A stretch of 64,000 nucleotides of DNA from JBGNFV01 sp049645705 (GCA_049645705.1 JBARUK010000021.1:13477-77476); one strand, 5' to 3'. Shown: positions 39,007 to 47,509, counted from the stretch's first letter. Numbers and translations: made by a program. The notes: a model not told the origin generated them from the sequence alone.

Positions 39007-40110
39007 CTACAAAGCAGATGCATGATCCATCCTGTTATGCTTTTCCTTCCAGTGGTGGAGTCGCTTATTCATAAGACTGAACCACAGCGGAGGGAAAAAG
39101 GCTAAAACAATCATACCGGCGTAGCCTGTGGGCAATTGCGGACTTTCGTCGTAGTGCTGCAGGACCTGGTAGGGTCGCGTAGCATGTACGTGATGGTCGG
39201 AATGCCTTTGGAGCTGAAATAAAAAGAAATTACTGATCAAATGGTTGGCATTCCATGAATGAATATTTTGAACTCTTTCATACCGCCCCTCTTCAGACTG
39301 GTTTCTGACGAGGCCGTAATGCTCTATATAGTTGACGGCTTCGAGTAGGGTAAAGGCCACCAGGCTCTGTAAAAAGAAGTAGGGGACTACCTCCCAGGTC
39401 AACCGACCGGCAGCAAAGCTGATGGCGGCTGTAAGCAACAGGCAGAACAGTATAGGCAGAATGGAAAACCATATCATTTCGTTTTGCAGGTGCCACGGGC
39501 TGCGGCCTGACTTCTGCAGTCGCCGGTTTTCCAGCTTCCAGGCGTGCTGGTAGCAGCCGGTAACAGAGCGAAACCAGAATCCGTATACCGTTTCGCCGTA
39601 TCGTGCTGTGGCGGCATCTTCCGGGGTGGCCACATGCACATGGTGTCCGCGGTTATGCTCTATATAGAAGTGCATGTAGCAAACGGACATAAGCAGAAGC
39701 TTGGCGTACAGTTTTTCCAGCGGATTATGCTTATGGCCCAGCTCATGGGCCACGGTGATGCCTACTCCGCCTGTAGCCAGACCTATACTAATAACGAAAC
39801 CGGCATATGCCAGCGAGCCCGATAGTGTGCCGGAGGCTACCACCCAGGCACCCCAGATGATTAGAGCATACTGCACGTACACCCACGTAAAGAGGATGAA
39901 GCGGTAGTATCGCTGCCGACTCACGCTTTTCATTTCATCCCGGGGCAGGTTATAAGGATCTTTGCCCACAAGCTGGTCCAGCATGGGTATGATCACAAAT
40001 ACAAAAATGATGGTGGACCAGTTGAACACACCACCGGCCAGGTATCCTGCTACCGTGGTAGCAGGGATGATAAAGGCGCAAAAGAATCCGATCCGCTTTA
40101 AAAAGGCCAT
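39007..40110 (-). CDS. AlkB-type membrane di-iron hydroxylase (alkane 1-monooxygenase family)
   Basis: 367 residues from the ATG at 40110. Several membrane helices and the conserved histidine clusters of the AlkB/xylene-monooxygenase group: 'HELGHKHNPLEKL', 'YIEHNRGHHVHVATPEDAAT', 'ALLEAVNYIEHYG'-like 'LLEAVNYIEHYGLVRN' and 'LQRHSDHHVHATRPYQVL'. The enzyme hydroxylates the terminal carbon of alkanes or fatty acyl chains using rubredoxin and O2. No rubredoxin gene is adjacent. In non-oil-degrading Bacteroidota the natural substrate may be a fatty acid. Confidence 0.92.
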   Translation of the reverse strand: MAFLKRIGFFCAFIIPATTVAGYLAGGVFNWSTIIFVFVIIPMLDQLVGKDPYNLPRDEMKSVSRQRYYRFILFTWVYVQYALIIWGAWVVASGTLSGSLAYAGFVISIGLATGGVGITVAHELGHKHNPLEKLYAKLLLMSVCYMHFYIEHNRGHHVHVATPEDAATARYGETVYGFWFRSVTGCYQHAWKLENRRLQKSGRSPWHLQNEMIWFSILPILFCLLLTAAISFAAGRLTWEVVPYFFLQSLVAFTLLEAVNYIEHYGLVRNQSEEGRYERVQNIHSWNANHLISNFFLFQLQRHSDHHVHATRPYQVLQHYDESPQLPTGYAGMIVLAFFPPLWFSLMNKRLHHWKEKHNRMDHASAL

Positions 40111-40129
40111 AATCAAGTAGGTATACCTT

Positions 40130-40162
40130 TAAAAGTAATGAAAATGGTGCACTTTTTCACAA
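40130..40162 (-). promoter_or_regulatory. Possible Bacteroidota-type promoter for the AlkB-like gene
   Basis: On the minus strand TTG (40162-40160) is 22 nt from TACTTTTA (40137-40130), one base off the -7 consensus TAnnTTTG. The expected transcript start would be only about 15 nt before the ATG. Confidence 0.35.
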
Positions 40163-40179
40163 GAGGTTGGGGTAACATG

Positions 40180-40208
40180 AAAAAAGGAAGGGACAGACCC
40201 TTCCTTTT
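40180..40208 (-). terminator. Intrinsic terminator after the coiled-coil membrane protein gene
   Basis: An 11-bp stem (40208-40198 with 40192-40182) with a 5-nt loop and a T run on the minus strand, 26 bp after the stop at 40234. Confidence 0.85.
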
Positions 40209-40233
40209 ATAATACGGTATAGTTTTATGCCGA

Positions 40234-40854
40234 TTACTTTCTTGCGCCAAGCTTTTGATTAAGTTCCTCGTTGCGGTTCAACTCGGTCTGCAACTCCCTT
40301 TTTAGCTTAATCTCTTTGTCGCGGGCGTTCTGCTTAAAAACGTTGAAATCCTCTTCCAGGGTACTGTACTCTGATTTTTTCTGTGTAGCCACTTTACGGC
40401 TTTCCTTGAACTTATAATAAAAGAACAGAAGGATGACCACTAAAATAAAGATGATCACCAGGTTGGTTGTGATATAAGAACCTTTTTCCATATCGATGCC
40501 AAAAACGTTGATATGGCGGGTATCGTATTCGCTGGCTTTGACGGCTTCATCCTGAGAGGTTATCTGGTTCTGAAGATCATCCAGCCGGGTGTTCTGGTTC
40601 TCGATCGTATTGCTGAGTTCAGTCAGTTTTTCATCTTTTCTATTGAGAGTATCCTGCACATTTCTAAAAAAGGCATTTAGTTTAGTGATCTTTACCACTT
40701 CATAGTCCTGGTAGTTATTAGATGTCTTCTTGACCTCCTGAAACTGATCGGACAGGGTGTTGCCTGACTCCTCAACCTGGTCTTCCTGGGCAACTACCTG
40801 GAATGACAGCCCGATAAGCAGCAGTAACGTAGTAATGAATCTCACGCTGTTCAT
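40234..40854 (-). CDS. Exported coiled-coil membrane protein (often mislabelled 'tRNA (guanine-N1)-methyltransferase')
   Basis: 206 residues: a signal peptide ending 'QVVAQ', a periplasmic segment with 'DQFQEVKKTSNNYQDYEVVK', a coiled coil (about 70-105, 'LTELSNTIENQNTRLDDLQN'), a membrane helix at about 128-147, and a cytoplasmic coiled coil to the end. There is no SPOUT knot or SAM motif, so the methyltransferase label attached to homologues is wrong. The topology suggests an envelope scaffold or sensor; function unknown. Confidence 0.8.
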   Translation of the reverse strand: MNSVRFITTLLLLIGLSFQVVAQEDQVEESGNTLSDQFQEVKKTSNNYQDYEVVKITKLNAFFRNVQDTLNRKDEKLTELSNTIENQNTRLDDLQNQITSQDEAVKASEYDTRHINVFGIDMEKGSYITTNLVIIFILVVILLFFYYKFKESRKVATQKKSEYSTLEEDFNVFKQNARDKEIKLKRELQTELNRNEELNQKLGARK

Positions 40855-41083
40855 AATCTAATTATTTTCTAACCTTCCTCCCTGTAAAATAAAAATTTTG
40901 CTTTCTGGTTCACTTTCGAGAGAATAAATACCCAAAATTGAACATATTCAAGTTAAAAAAGTGAAAATACTTGTTTGTTGGTTATATTTGTCACTTTAAC
41001 AAGGTGCAAATTAGAAGAATTTCTATAAGACTTCAAAACCACCCGATGCTGTAAAGCAGGGTGGCGTATGTTTTAAGTGCAAT

Positions 41084-41124
41084 TAAAAAGAAAGGCACAA
41101 CCTTTCCTCCGGAAAAGCTGTGCC
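41084..41124 (-). terminator. Terminator after the PRC-barrel gene
   Basis: GGCACA/TGTGCC outer arms (41094-41099, 41119-41124) with an inner CTTTCC/GGAAAG pairing and a T-rich run on the minus strand, 24 bp after the stop. Confidence 0.7.
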
Positions 41125-41147
41125 AATAAATATATTCTCAGATGAGA

Positions 41148-41714
41148 TTATCCGTGAGAAGGCCCTCTGTGCTCGAATCCGGGATCCGGATTATCAAAGC
41201 CGGGGCTTCTTCTCTCGTTGTCAGTATTAGTGCCACGGGTTCCATACTCCGAATCCGTGCTGCGGGTCTTGTAATCAGAGCCGGCTCCGCCTGTCTGGGT
41301 CTCATAGCCGCTTTCACTGGCGCGGGTCTCATAACTACCCGTCCGCTCAGATCCGGTTTTGTACTCATACCTGGGAGTTGTGCCAAAGTGTGAGTGCATA
41401 TTTGAGATGAAATCGTCGTCCGCTCGGCTTGGCCAGTTGTCTTTATCAAAACCAGGCGCATTTTCAAGTTTAGATTTGTCTACGTTCAACACCAGATGAT
41501 GGTCAGCAGGATCTACACTGAAGGCCTCCATCGGTACTGCAAAGTATTTATCTCCTATGCCCAAAAATCCACCGAACGATACTACTACATAAGACACACT
41601 TCCGCTGTCCATGTCGATCATAATATCTTTAACGCTTCCCAGGTTCTCACCTGCTTTGTTTCTGACGTTGTCGCTGGTTATCGAGCTGCTCGATAAAATC
41701 ATGTGGTTAGTCAT
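41148..41714 (-). CDS. PRC-barrel domain protein with repetitive hydrophilic tail
   Basis: 188 residues. The N-terminal PRC-barrel (about 10-85) has 'SDNVRNKAGENLGSVKDIMI', 'SYVVVSFGGFLGIGDKYFAV' and 'LNVDKSKLENAPGFDKDNWP'. The last about 75 residues form a low-complexity tail of short Tyr/Glu/Thr/Arg/Gly units ('YETRASESGYETQTGG', 'YKTRSTDSEYGTRGT'). PRC-barrel proteins of this type are common stress-induced cytoplasmic proteins; the tail is probably disordered. Confidence 0.85.
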   Translation of the reverse strand: MTNHMILSSSSITSDNVRNKAGENLGSVKDIMIDMDSGSVSYVVVSFGGFLGIGDKYFAVPMEAFSVDPADHHLVLNVDKSKLENAPGFDKDNWPSRADDDFISNMHSHFGTTPRYEYKTGSERTGSYETRASESGYETQTGGAGSDYKTRSTDSEYGTRGTNTDNERRSPGFDNPDPGFEHRGPSHG

Positions 41715-41811
41715 AGTCTAAAAAGTTTATGTTAGGACTTTATAACCATCTGACTATGTGAAAGTTATTACCAATTGAGCGATTGTTGTACGGGGTATAT
41801 AAATTCTTTCT

Positions 41812-42579
41812 TTAGTACCCTTTTTGCGGAAGTGTGACAATAAATGTGGTGCCCTGGCCTAAAGTGCTGTCCACTTTGATGGTACCGCCCAGAAGCTCTA
41901 CCTGCATCCTGATAAGGTATAGACCCAGACCGCGGCCCTGGGTATGCTCGTGAAAGGTCTTGTACATATCGAAGAGCCTGCTGCCAAACTTTTTCATGTC
42001 TATACCCAACCCGTTATCCGATACCATGATGCGGATGTTCTCGGGTGATTCGCTGGCCTTTACCGTGATTACAGGCGGGCGTTCTTGTGAGCGGTAGCGG
42101 ATGGCATTGCTGATAAGGTTAAAAAGTATGCTTTGAACAAAGCTTTTGATGGAGTAGAACCTGCCGGTTTGGATCTCTTCTCTGATCTCCGCGCCGGTAG
42201 CTTCCAGCTTTTCGTGCAAAGAGTGCTTCACCCGGTCCAGCTCGTCGGGCAGATCTACTTTTTCTCTTTTATCCAGCAGGTCTTTGCGTAGTTCCAGTAC
42301 CTTAGTCAGGTCTTTCAGGGTCTGGTCCAGCTTTTTGGCAGACTCCTCTATATGGTGTATGATCTCTGCGTTGTTCTTGTTTTTTGTCTCCTGTTCGAAT
42401 AGCGTACTGAGGCCCAGTAGTCTGGCCACAGGCCCACGAAGGTTATGAGATATGGTATAGCTGAACTGCTCCAGCTCCTGTACATGGCGAAGCAGTTCAT
42501 TATTGGTCTGCTTTAGCTGCACGTTGTTCTCAATGATCTCTTCCTGCAGGTACTTGTTTTCCTTCTGTAGTTGCTCTTT
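41812..42579 (-). CDS. Sensor histidine kinase, kinase part, separated from its sensor part by an amber codon
   Basis: Reading continues in frame directly after the TAG at 42582-42580. The first recognised alternative start is GTG 42522, which gives 236 residues. A coiled coil ('KEQLQKENKYLQEEIIENNV') leads into a HisKA domain with the phospho-acceptor in 'FSYTISHNLRGPVARLLG' and an intact ATPase domain: 'ILFNLISNAIRYRS', 'MVSDNGLGIDMKKFG', 'GRGLGLYLIRMQ'. All catalytic motifs are present. Without read-through or a fresh start this part would be soluble and lack its membrane sensor. Confidence 0.8.
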   Translation of the reverse strand, partial: KEQLQKENKYLQEEIIENNVQLKQTNNELLRHVQELEQFSYTISHNLRGPVARLLGLSTLFEQETKNKNNAEIIHHIEESAKKLDQTLKDLTKVLELRKDLLDKREKVDLPDELDRVKHSLHEKLEATGAEIREEIQTGRFYSIKSFVQSILFNLISNAIRYRSQERPPVITVKASESPENIRIMVSDNGLGIDMKKFGSRLFDMYKTFHEHTQGRGLGLYLIRMQVELLGGTIKVDSTLGQGTTFIVTLPQKGY

Positions 42580-43350
42580 CTACATCATAATAATGGCATG
42601 AGCCTGCTGCATCTGGTCCCGCTTTTCTATGATCTCCTCTGTCTGGGCAATTATTTCCTCGTTCTGGGCTTCTATTTCGCTATAGAGACCTGCCAGTTCA
42701 GTGTTTTTAGAAGCCAGGCCGGTGTTTTTTTCCTGCAGGGCACGTTCGTACTTCAGTAGCTGGTATTTGAGGGAGTACATACTGCCGGTAACAAGCGCCC
42801 ATACGAGCACACTTATATAGTTTATGAAAGGGTAATTGCCCGACGACAGCCCCATCTGAAAGTAGCCATACCCAAATAGATTGTGCACCGGATCATATAG
42901 TATAAGGCAGAGCAGCGTAATGAGAAGGGCTATCCCTAGCCGTTTCTTTTCCCGCAGATCGAATATGATCATGGGCAGGACTACGGTAGAAAGGATAATA
43001 AGACGGGTATCGAAATATTCAAATTCTTCTACAAAATTATCAGGGCTTTTAGATACAAGTGCACTAATGAGTGTGTATACAGGCATGCCCATTGTCAGCA
43101 GAAGGCGCCCTATGTCCGGGTAGCCAAACCGGTTTATAAGCAAAACTGAGAGCTGCAACAGGGCTGCGCCTACAGCCATAAGAGCAGATATTACCGGACC
43201 AAAATAAGCAAGGATAAGCAGTGCCAGTACCAGGCTCAGAAGCAGAAGGATCAACGCGAGGTTGTTTGTAAGAACAATATTCCTTCTCAGCACCGGTATT
43301 TGGCGGTCGTTTGTACCCCAGACAGTAATACTTTTCCACAGTATCTTCAT
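42580..43350 (-). CDS. Sensor histidine kinase, membrane sensor part ending at an in-frame amber codon
   Basis: 256 residues with six hydrophobic segments between about 28 and 205, then a coiled coil rich in Glu/Gln ('AGLYSEIEAQNEEIIAQTEE') that stops at TAG within 'QQAHAIIMM'. The coiled-coil heptads continue without a break in the same frame after the stop, into the HisKA domain of the next entry. A single C-to-T change (CAG to TAG) explains the split. It is either a pseudogene, an assembly/sequencing error or a recently separated two-protein system. Confidence 0.75.
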   Translation of the reverse strand: MKILWKSITVWGTNDRQIPVLRRNIVLTNNLALILLLLSLVLALLILAYFGPVISALMAVGAALLQLSVLLINRFGYPDIGRLLLTMGMPVYTLISALVSKSPDNFVEEFEYFDTRLIILSTVVLPMIIFDLREKKRLGIALLITLLCLILYDPVHNLFGYGYFQMGLSSGNYPFINYISVLVWALVTGSMYSLKYQLLKYERALQEKNTGLASKNTELAGLYSEIEAQNEEIIAQTEEIIEKRDQMQQAHAIIMM

Positions 43351-43387
43351 CGGTTAATAGTGTAGTACCCGGAGCCCGACTTTTGTG

Positions 43388-43678
43388 CTATTTACTAAGT
43401 ACGTCCTGTAACTCCTGGTTCTTTTTAAAAATAGCATTAGCAAACGGGCAAAGAGGCACTACTTTAATCCCCTTATTTCTCGCGAACTCAGCTGCTTTAA
43501 AAACCAACTTTTTGCCAAGATCCTTTCCGCGGTACGATTCATCGACCTGCGTGTGGTCGATAATGATCTTATCATCACCGGCAACGGAGTAGGTCATCTC
43601 GGCTATGTCAGAACTTTTATTCTGTATAAAAAACCTGCCTTTTTGCTCTTTTTCGTCGTGAGATACCTCGAATTCCAT
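43388..43678 (-). CDS. Small GNAT N-acetyltransferase (YjdJ/Gtn-like)
   Basis: 96 residues from the ATG at 43678, the length of the minimal GNAT family PF14542. 'IDHTQVDESYRGKDLGKKLV' contains the acetyl-CoA-binding R/Q-x-x-G-x-G/A loop, followed by 'FKAAEFARNKGIKVVPLCPF' with the conserved Pro-x-Cys. Substrate unknown. It lies 37 bp from the start of the split kinase, in the same direction. Confidence 0.88.
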   Translation of the reverse strand: MEFEVSHDEKEQKGRFFIQNKSSDIAEMTYSVAGDDKIIIDHTQVDESYRGKDLGKKLVFKAAEFARNKGIKVVPLCPFANAIFKKNQELQDVLSK

Positions 43679-43735
43679 AATTGCTAAACCATTAATATTG
43701 TTATAGTTACAATTAAACAAAATTGTACTTTAAAA

Positions 43736-43777
43736 CAATAAAAACAGCCTGCGGACATCGTTGTCCGCAGGCTGTTT
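43736..43777 (-). terminator. Very strong hairpin upstream of the GNAT gene
   Basis: A 16-bp perfect stem (43742-43757 with 43762-43777) around a TCGT loop; the T-rich side is on the minus strand. No minus-strand gene lies upstream for it to end, and the GNAT start is about 60 nt further on, so it may end a small RNA or attenuate the GNAT leader. Confidence 0.55.
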
Positions 43778-43905
43778 AGTTGAGATATTTGCCTTTAACC
43801 AGTTGTGTTGAGAAGGTTTTCCGACATTTAACCTGGTAATAATTAAGTGGATTTTAATTGACCCTTTTTATTTGTATTCAATTTAGGTAATCCACAGGCC
43901 AGGGG

Positions 43906-43925
43906 TATCCCTGAATTCAGGGATA
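43906..43925. repeat. 20-bp perfect palindrome
   Basis: TATCCCTGAATTCAGGGATA reads identically on both strands. It is in non-coding DNA, about 195 bp before the -7 element at 44119. Its form suits a dimeric regulator's operator; no tail of T residues argues against a terminator. Confidence 0.55.
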
Positions 43926-44118
43926 TTTTAGAAGAGTTCAAGATTTTATCCGAAATACCCTATTAACTATGTGTGGTGGTGGAGGCGTCGTATTCGTTGT
44001 TGTTAGTAACATGACCTTTGCCCGTTTGCATTTTGATTGCGGCAGGAGGGTTTTTGTGAAAAGAATCATTAAAAGCACATAAGCTAGCATATCCGTCTTA
44101 CGTTCGGCAAACGTTTTT

Positions 44119-44126
44119 TATATTTG
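44119..44126 (+). promoter_or_regulatory. Bacteroidota -7 promoter element (TATATTTG)
   Basis: An exact match to TAnnTTTG, 20 bp before the ATG of the MBOAT remnant. No clear -33 TTTG is placed correctly. It may now drive the metalloprotease gene at 44399. Confidence 0.4.
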
Positions 44127-44145
44127 TTGGCTTAAAGCCTGCAAT

Positions 44146-44395
44146 ATGCTATTCAATTCGGTTGAGTTTGCTTTGTTCTTTCCGTTGGTCTTTGCGGTTT
44201 ACTGGATTTTTTCAGAAACTCCTTTCGTCTGCAAAATGCCTATCTGCTACTGGTAAGCTATATCTTTTATGGCTGGTGGGACTGGCGTTTTCTCGGACTT
44301 ATCTTCCTTAGCAGCTGATAGGTAAGCGGCCTTATTACCGGTTTGAGTTATTTTGCTATTTTGGGAATTCATCAATTGTTGTTTACCCAATAAGC
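44146..44395 (+). pseudogene. N-terminal remnant of an MBOAT O-acyltransferase
   Basis: The frame from ATG 44146 reads 'MLFNSVEFALFFPLVFAVYW', the standard opening of AlgI-like MBOAT acyltransferases. It then shifts frame at the T-run 44207-44212. One extra T restores 'FRNSFRLQNAYLLLVSYIFY' and 'GWWDWRFLGLIFLSS', again classic MBOAT. A second disruption near 44320 introduces two stops before 'VSGLITG', and the remaining about 400 residues of the family are missing. The remnant ends just before the metalloprotease ATG. Intact relatives acylate alginate or other exopolysaccharides. Confidence 0.85.
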
Positions 44396-44398
44396 CCT

Positions 44399-46870
44399 AT
44401 GACCCGACTATATACCTTGCTGATAGCGTTGCTTGTAGTTACCGGCTGCAGCCAGCCACCTGCCGGCTCCGATACATCCTCCAAAGATTCCGATACGGAA
44501 AGTATTGCTTCCAAAGTTAAAGACATGCAGCCGTACGAAGGGTACTTCCCCTTCTACTGGGACGAAAAAAAAGGCAGAATACTGCTGGTAGTGGATAAGT
44601 GGAATGAGGAATTCCTGTATGTGAATGCACTGGCGGCTGGCGTAGGGTCAAACGACCTGGGTCTGGACCGTGGCCAGCTCGGGGACAACCGGGTGGTAAA
44701 GTTTATCAAGTCCGGACCTAAGGTTCTGCTGGTCCAGTCTAACTATGACTACCGGGCCGATACGGACAATGTCATGGAAAAAAGATCGGTGGAAGAAGCC
44801 TTTGCGCAGTCTGTGATATTTGGTTTCGAAGCAGAAGCCCAATCAGGCGGAAAGGCCCTTATAGATATGACCCCCTTCCTCATCAGGGACTCTCATGGCA
44901 TAGCCCGCAGGCTTTCCGATGCCAAGCAGGGCACCTATACTAACAGTAAGGACCGCTCGGCCATATACCTTCCCAGGACGAAGAACTTCCCGGAAAATAC
45001 TGAGTTCGAGTCCATCGTCACCTTTACCGGCAAGGACGAGGGCGGCTACATCCGCTCGGTCACGCCATCTGCCGATGCGGTGACTGTACGGCTTCACCAT
45101 AGTTTTGTTATGCTGCCGGACAGCGACTATGAGCCGCGTGCTTTCGATCCGCGCTCAGGGTATTTCTACATGGCATACCAGGACTACGCTACGCCAATAG
45201 AGAAGCCCCTGGTAAAAAGAATAATAGCCCGCCACCGCCTGGAGAAGAAGGACCCCGGTGCAGACATGAGCGAAGCGGTAGAGCCCATCATTTACTACCT
45301 GGATCCGGGCGTGCCGGAGCCGGTAAAATCTGCCCTGATGGAGGGTGCTTCCTGGTGGAACCAGGCCTTTGAGGCGGCAGGCTACAAAGATGCCTTCCAG
45401 GTAAAAGTATTGCCCGACAGTGCAGACCCGCTGGATGTACGCTATAATGTGATCCAATGGGTACACCGCTCCACACGGGGCTGGTCTTACGGAGCATCTG
45501 TAACAGACCCCCGCACCGGTGAGATCATCAAGGGCCATGTGAGCCTGGGGTCACTCCGCGTGAGGCAGGATCTGCTGATAGCGCAGGGCCTTATGGCAGC
45601 CTACGAAAGGGGTGATGAAGTACCGGAAGAGGCCATGCAGATGGCCCTGGCCAGGCTACGTCAGTTATCAGCCCACGAGGTAGGCCATACCCTGGGACTG
45701 GCGCATAACTATGCCTCTTCTGTAAATGACCGTGCCTCAGTTATGGACTATCCGCACCCCTACGTACAGCTTGACAACTCGGGTAACATAGACCTGAGCG
45801 AAGCATATGATACCGGCATAGGGGAGTGGGATAAGGTAGCCATTACTTACGGGTATGGTGCGTTTGATAGTGATGGTGCCCTGACCGGGGTGCTCACGGA
45901 GGCTATTGCCGACAGCCTGCTCTTTATCACTGACCAGGACGCCCGCCCCCAGGGTGGCGCGCACCCTGTAGCCCACCTGTGGGACAACGGCAATAGCGCT
46001 TCGGATGAACTGGCCAGGATCATGAATGTGCGGAAAAAAGCACTGGACCGCCTGTCTGAGAAGAGCATACCGGAGGGGGCACCTGTATCTACACTGGAAG
46101 AGGTGATGGTACCGATATACCTGCTGCACCGCTACCAGACTGAGGCGGCAGTAAAGCTGGTAGGAGGCCTGAACTACACATATGCAGTGCGGGGAGATAA
46201 CCAGCGGCCTGTGGTCCCGGTGCCTGCGGACGTTCAGCGTAAGGCATTAAAAGAACTGCTAAAGACGATAAAGCCTGAGGCACTTGCGCTTCCTGCAGAC
46301 CTGCTGGCTCTTCTGCCACCAAGGCCATTTGGCTACCCCCGCAGCCGCGAAACGTTTAAGTCGAGGACGGGCGTGGCATTTGATCCGGTAAGTACGGCTG
46401 AAACAGCCGCTGATATGACCGTAGGCCTGCTGCTACATCCGGAAAGGGCTAGCAGACTTATTCAGAACCACGCGATGGACAGCAGTCAGCCAGGACTGGA
46501 AGAGGTACTGAGGCAACTTATGGGTACGGCCTATGATAACCGTGCATCTGACGGGTACCAGAAACAGATTCAACAAAGTGTTCAGGCACTTGTACTGGAT
46601 CACCTTATAGGACTGGCCCAAAGCGAAGCAGCCAGTCAGCAGGCAAGGGCAGCGGCACACAGTGCAGTGATGGAGCTACAGTCGAGACTTAAAAGTATGT
46701 CGCGTCGCGCAGATAGCAAAGCTCAGGCTGCTTATAATCTTCTAAAGATAGACAGATACCTGGAGAACCCCACGGAGCTTAAACAGCAGAAGCCCTTACC
46801 TACACCTGATGGTTCGCCGATCGGTATGAGTGAGATGGGGTGCTATCAGAAAGGTAATCTGAAGCGCTAA
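44399..46870 (+). CDS. Zinc-dependent metalloprotease lipoprotein (DUF5117/DUF4953 type)
   Basis: 823 residues with a lipobox 'VVTGC' at about 13-17. The N-terminal part ('GYFPFYWDEKKGRILLVV', 'FLYVNALAAGVGSNDLGLDR') is the DUF5117 region. The catalytic metzincin motif is 'AHEVGHTLGLAHNY' with zinc ligands His426, His430 and His436 and catalytic Glu427, followed by the Met-turn region 'ASVMDYPHPY'. The DUF4953 C-terminal part follows. These are exported peptidases widespread in Bacteroidota; natural substrate unknown. The MBOAT remnant lies directly upstream. Confidence 0.94.
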   Translation: MTRLYTLLIALLVVTGCSQPPAGSDTSSKDSDTESIASKVKDMQPYEGYFPFYWDEKKGRILLVVDKWNEEFLYVNALAAGVGSNDLGLDRGQLGDNRVVKFIKSGPKVLLVQSNYDYRADTDNVMEKRSVEEAFAQSVIFGFEAEAQSGGKALIDMTPFLIRDSHGIARRLSDAKQGTYTNSKDRSAIYLPRTKNFPENTEFESIVTFTGKDEGGYIRSVTPSADAVTVRLHHSFVMLPDSDYEPRAFDPRSGYFYMAYQDYATPIEKPLVKRIIARHRLEKKDPGADMSEAVEPIIYYLDPGVPEPVKSALMEGASWWNQAFEAAGYKDAFQVKVLPDSADPLDVRYNVIQWVHRSTRGWSYGASVTDPRTGEIIKGHVSLGSLRVRQDLLIAQGLMAAYERGDEVPEEAMQMALARLRQLSAHEVGHTLGLAHNYASSVNDRASVMDYPHPYVQLDNSGNIDLSEAYDTGIGEWDKVAITYGYGAFDSDGALTGVLTEAIADSLLFITDQDARPQGGAHPVAHLWDNGNSASDELARIMNVRKKALDRLSEKSIPEGAPVSTLEEVMVPIYLLHRYQTEAAVKLVGGLNYTYAVRGDNQRPVVPVPADVQRKALKELLKTIKPEALALPADLLALLPPRPFGYPRSRETFKSRTGVAFDPVSTAETAADMTVGLLLHPERASRLIQNHAMDSSQPGLEEVLRQLMGTAYDNRASDGYQKQIQQSVQALVLDHLIGLAQSEAASQQARAAAHSAVMELQSRLKSMSRRADSKAQAAYNLLKIDRYLENPTELKQQKPLPTPDGSPIGMSEMGCYQKGNLKR

Positions 46871-46889
46871 GGAATAGAAGGGTGGCTGC

Positions 46890-47408
46890 TTACTTGAGCT
46901 GGTTTGCCACCTTCATATCTGCATTTAGCTGCTTGTAGTCTATATTCCCCTGTAAACTGATGAGGTGCCGTATCATTACATTGGCTCTTTTCAGGCGTTT
47001 ATCAGGGTGTTTGACAGTACCTACCCAGTGTATGAGACTCCTTTGTTTGCCGGGAGTGAGTTTATGAAATAGCTCGCTCCCGGTTTGTTCCTGGTCCAGC
47101 AGCACGCCCAGTTCTTCCGGCATATCCATCCCGTAGCGGCTGTCGTCTGTGCGCAAACTTATGCTTACTTCCTGGCCCTGGCTCAGACCCAGCTTGTTTC
47201 GTACGTCTTTATTTATAAGTATGTAAAAGGCTCCTTTGCCATCAGGGATCAAGGCAGCGTGCAAGGTCTCCTTTCCATTGATTGTACAGAGCACCCGGTT
47301 ATCTTTAAGATCAGCCAGGTCATTCAGTGCCTCTGGCGGTACGGGCAGGTGATGTCCGTAGACAGGGTTATCACGAAAGTAGAATAGTGGAGTGGTAAGC
47401 GTTACCAT
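46890..47408 (-). CDS. YdeI/OmpD-associated family protein with DUF1905 domain
   Basis: 172 residues. The first about 95 residues form the DUF1905 beta-barrel ('RVLCTINGKETLHAALIPDG', 'FYILINKDVRNKLGLSQGQE'), the last about 65 the OmdA/YdeI helical domain ('LFHKLTPGKQRSLIHWVGTV'). The function of the family is not known. Convergent with the metalloprotease gene, 19 bp apart. Confidence 0.85.
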   Translation of the reverse strand: MVTLTTPLFYFRDNPVYGHHLPVPPEALNDLADLKDNRVLCTINGKETLHAALIPDGKGAFYILINKDVRNKLGLSQGQEVSISLRTDDSRYGMDMPEELGVLLDQEQTGSELFHKLTPGKQRSLIHWVGTVKHPDKRLKRANVMIRHLISLQGNIDYKQLNADMKVANQLK

Positions 47409-47453
47409 ATCAACATTTAAATTAGGTTGCAGATACTATACCCTGGCTAATGC

Positions 47454-47486
47454 AAAAAAGGCCGGTTTGTTACAAAACCAGCCTTT
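47454..47486 (-). terminator. Terminator after the western peptide-precursor cluster
   Basis: A 12-bp stem with one mismatch (47486-47475 with 47468-47457) and a T run on the minus strand, 24 bp after the stop at 47510. Confidence 0.75.
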
Positions 47487-47509
47487 ACAATCATTAATAT
47501 AGTTATGAC

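Larger units (their letters stand above)
43778..44145. other. Intergenic region with a perfect palindrome and a tiny reading frame
   Basis: It contains the 20-bp palindrome listed separately and a 37-codon frame at 43969-44082 (starting 'MCGGGGVVFVVVSNM') with no recognised relatives. A TAnnTTTG promoter element at 44119 closes the region. No RNA gene was seen. Confidence 0.4.
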
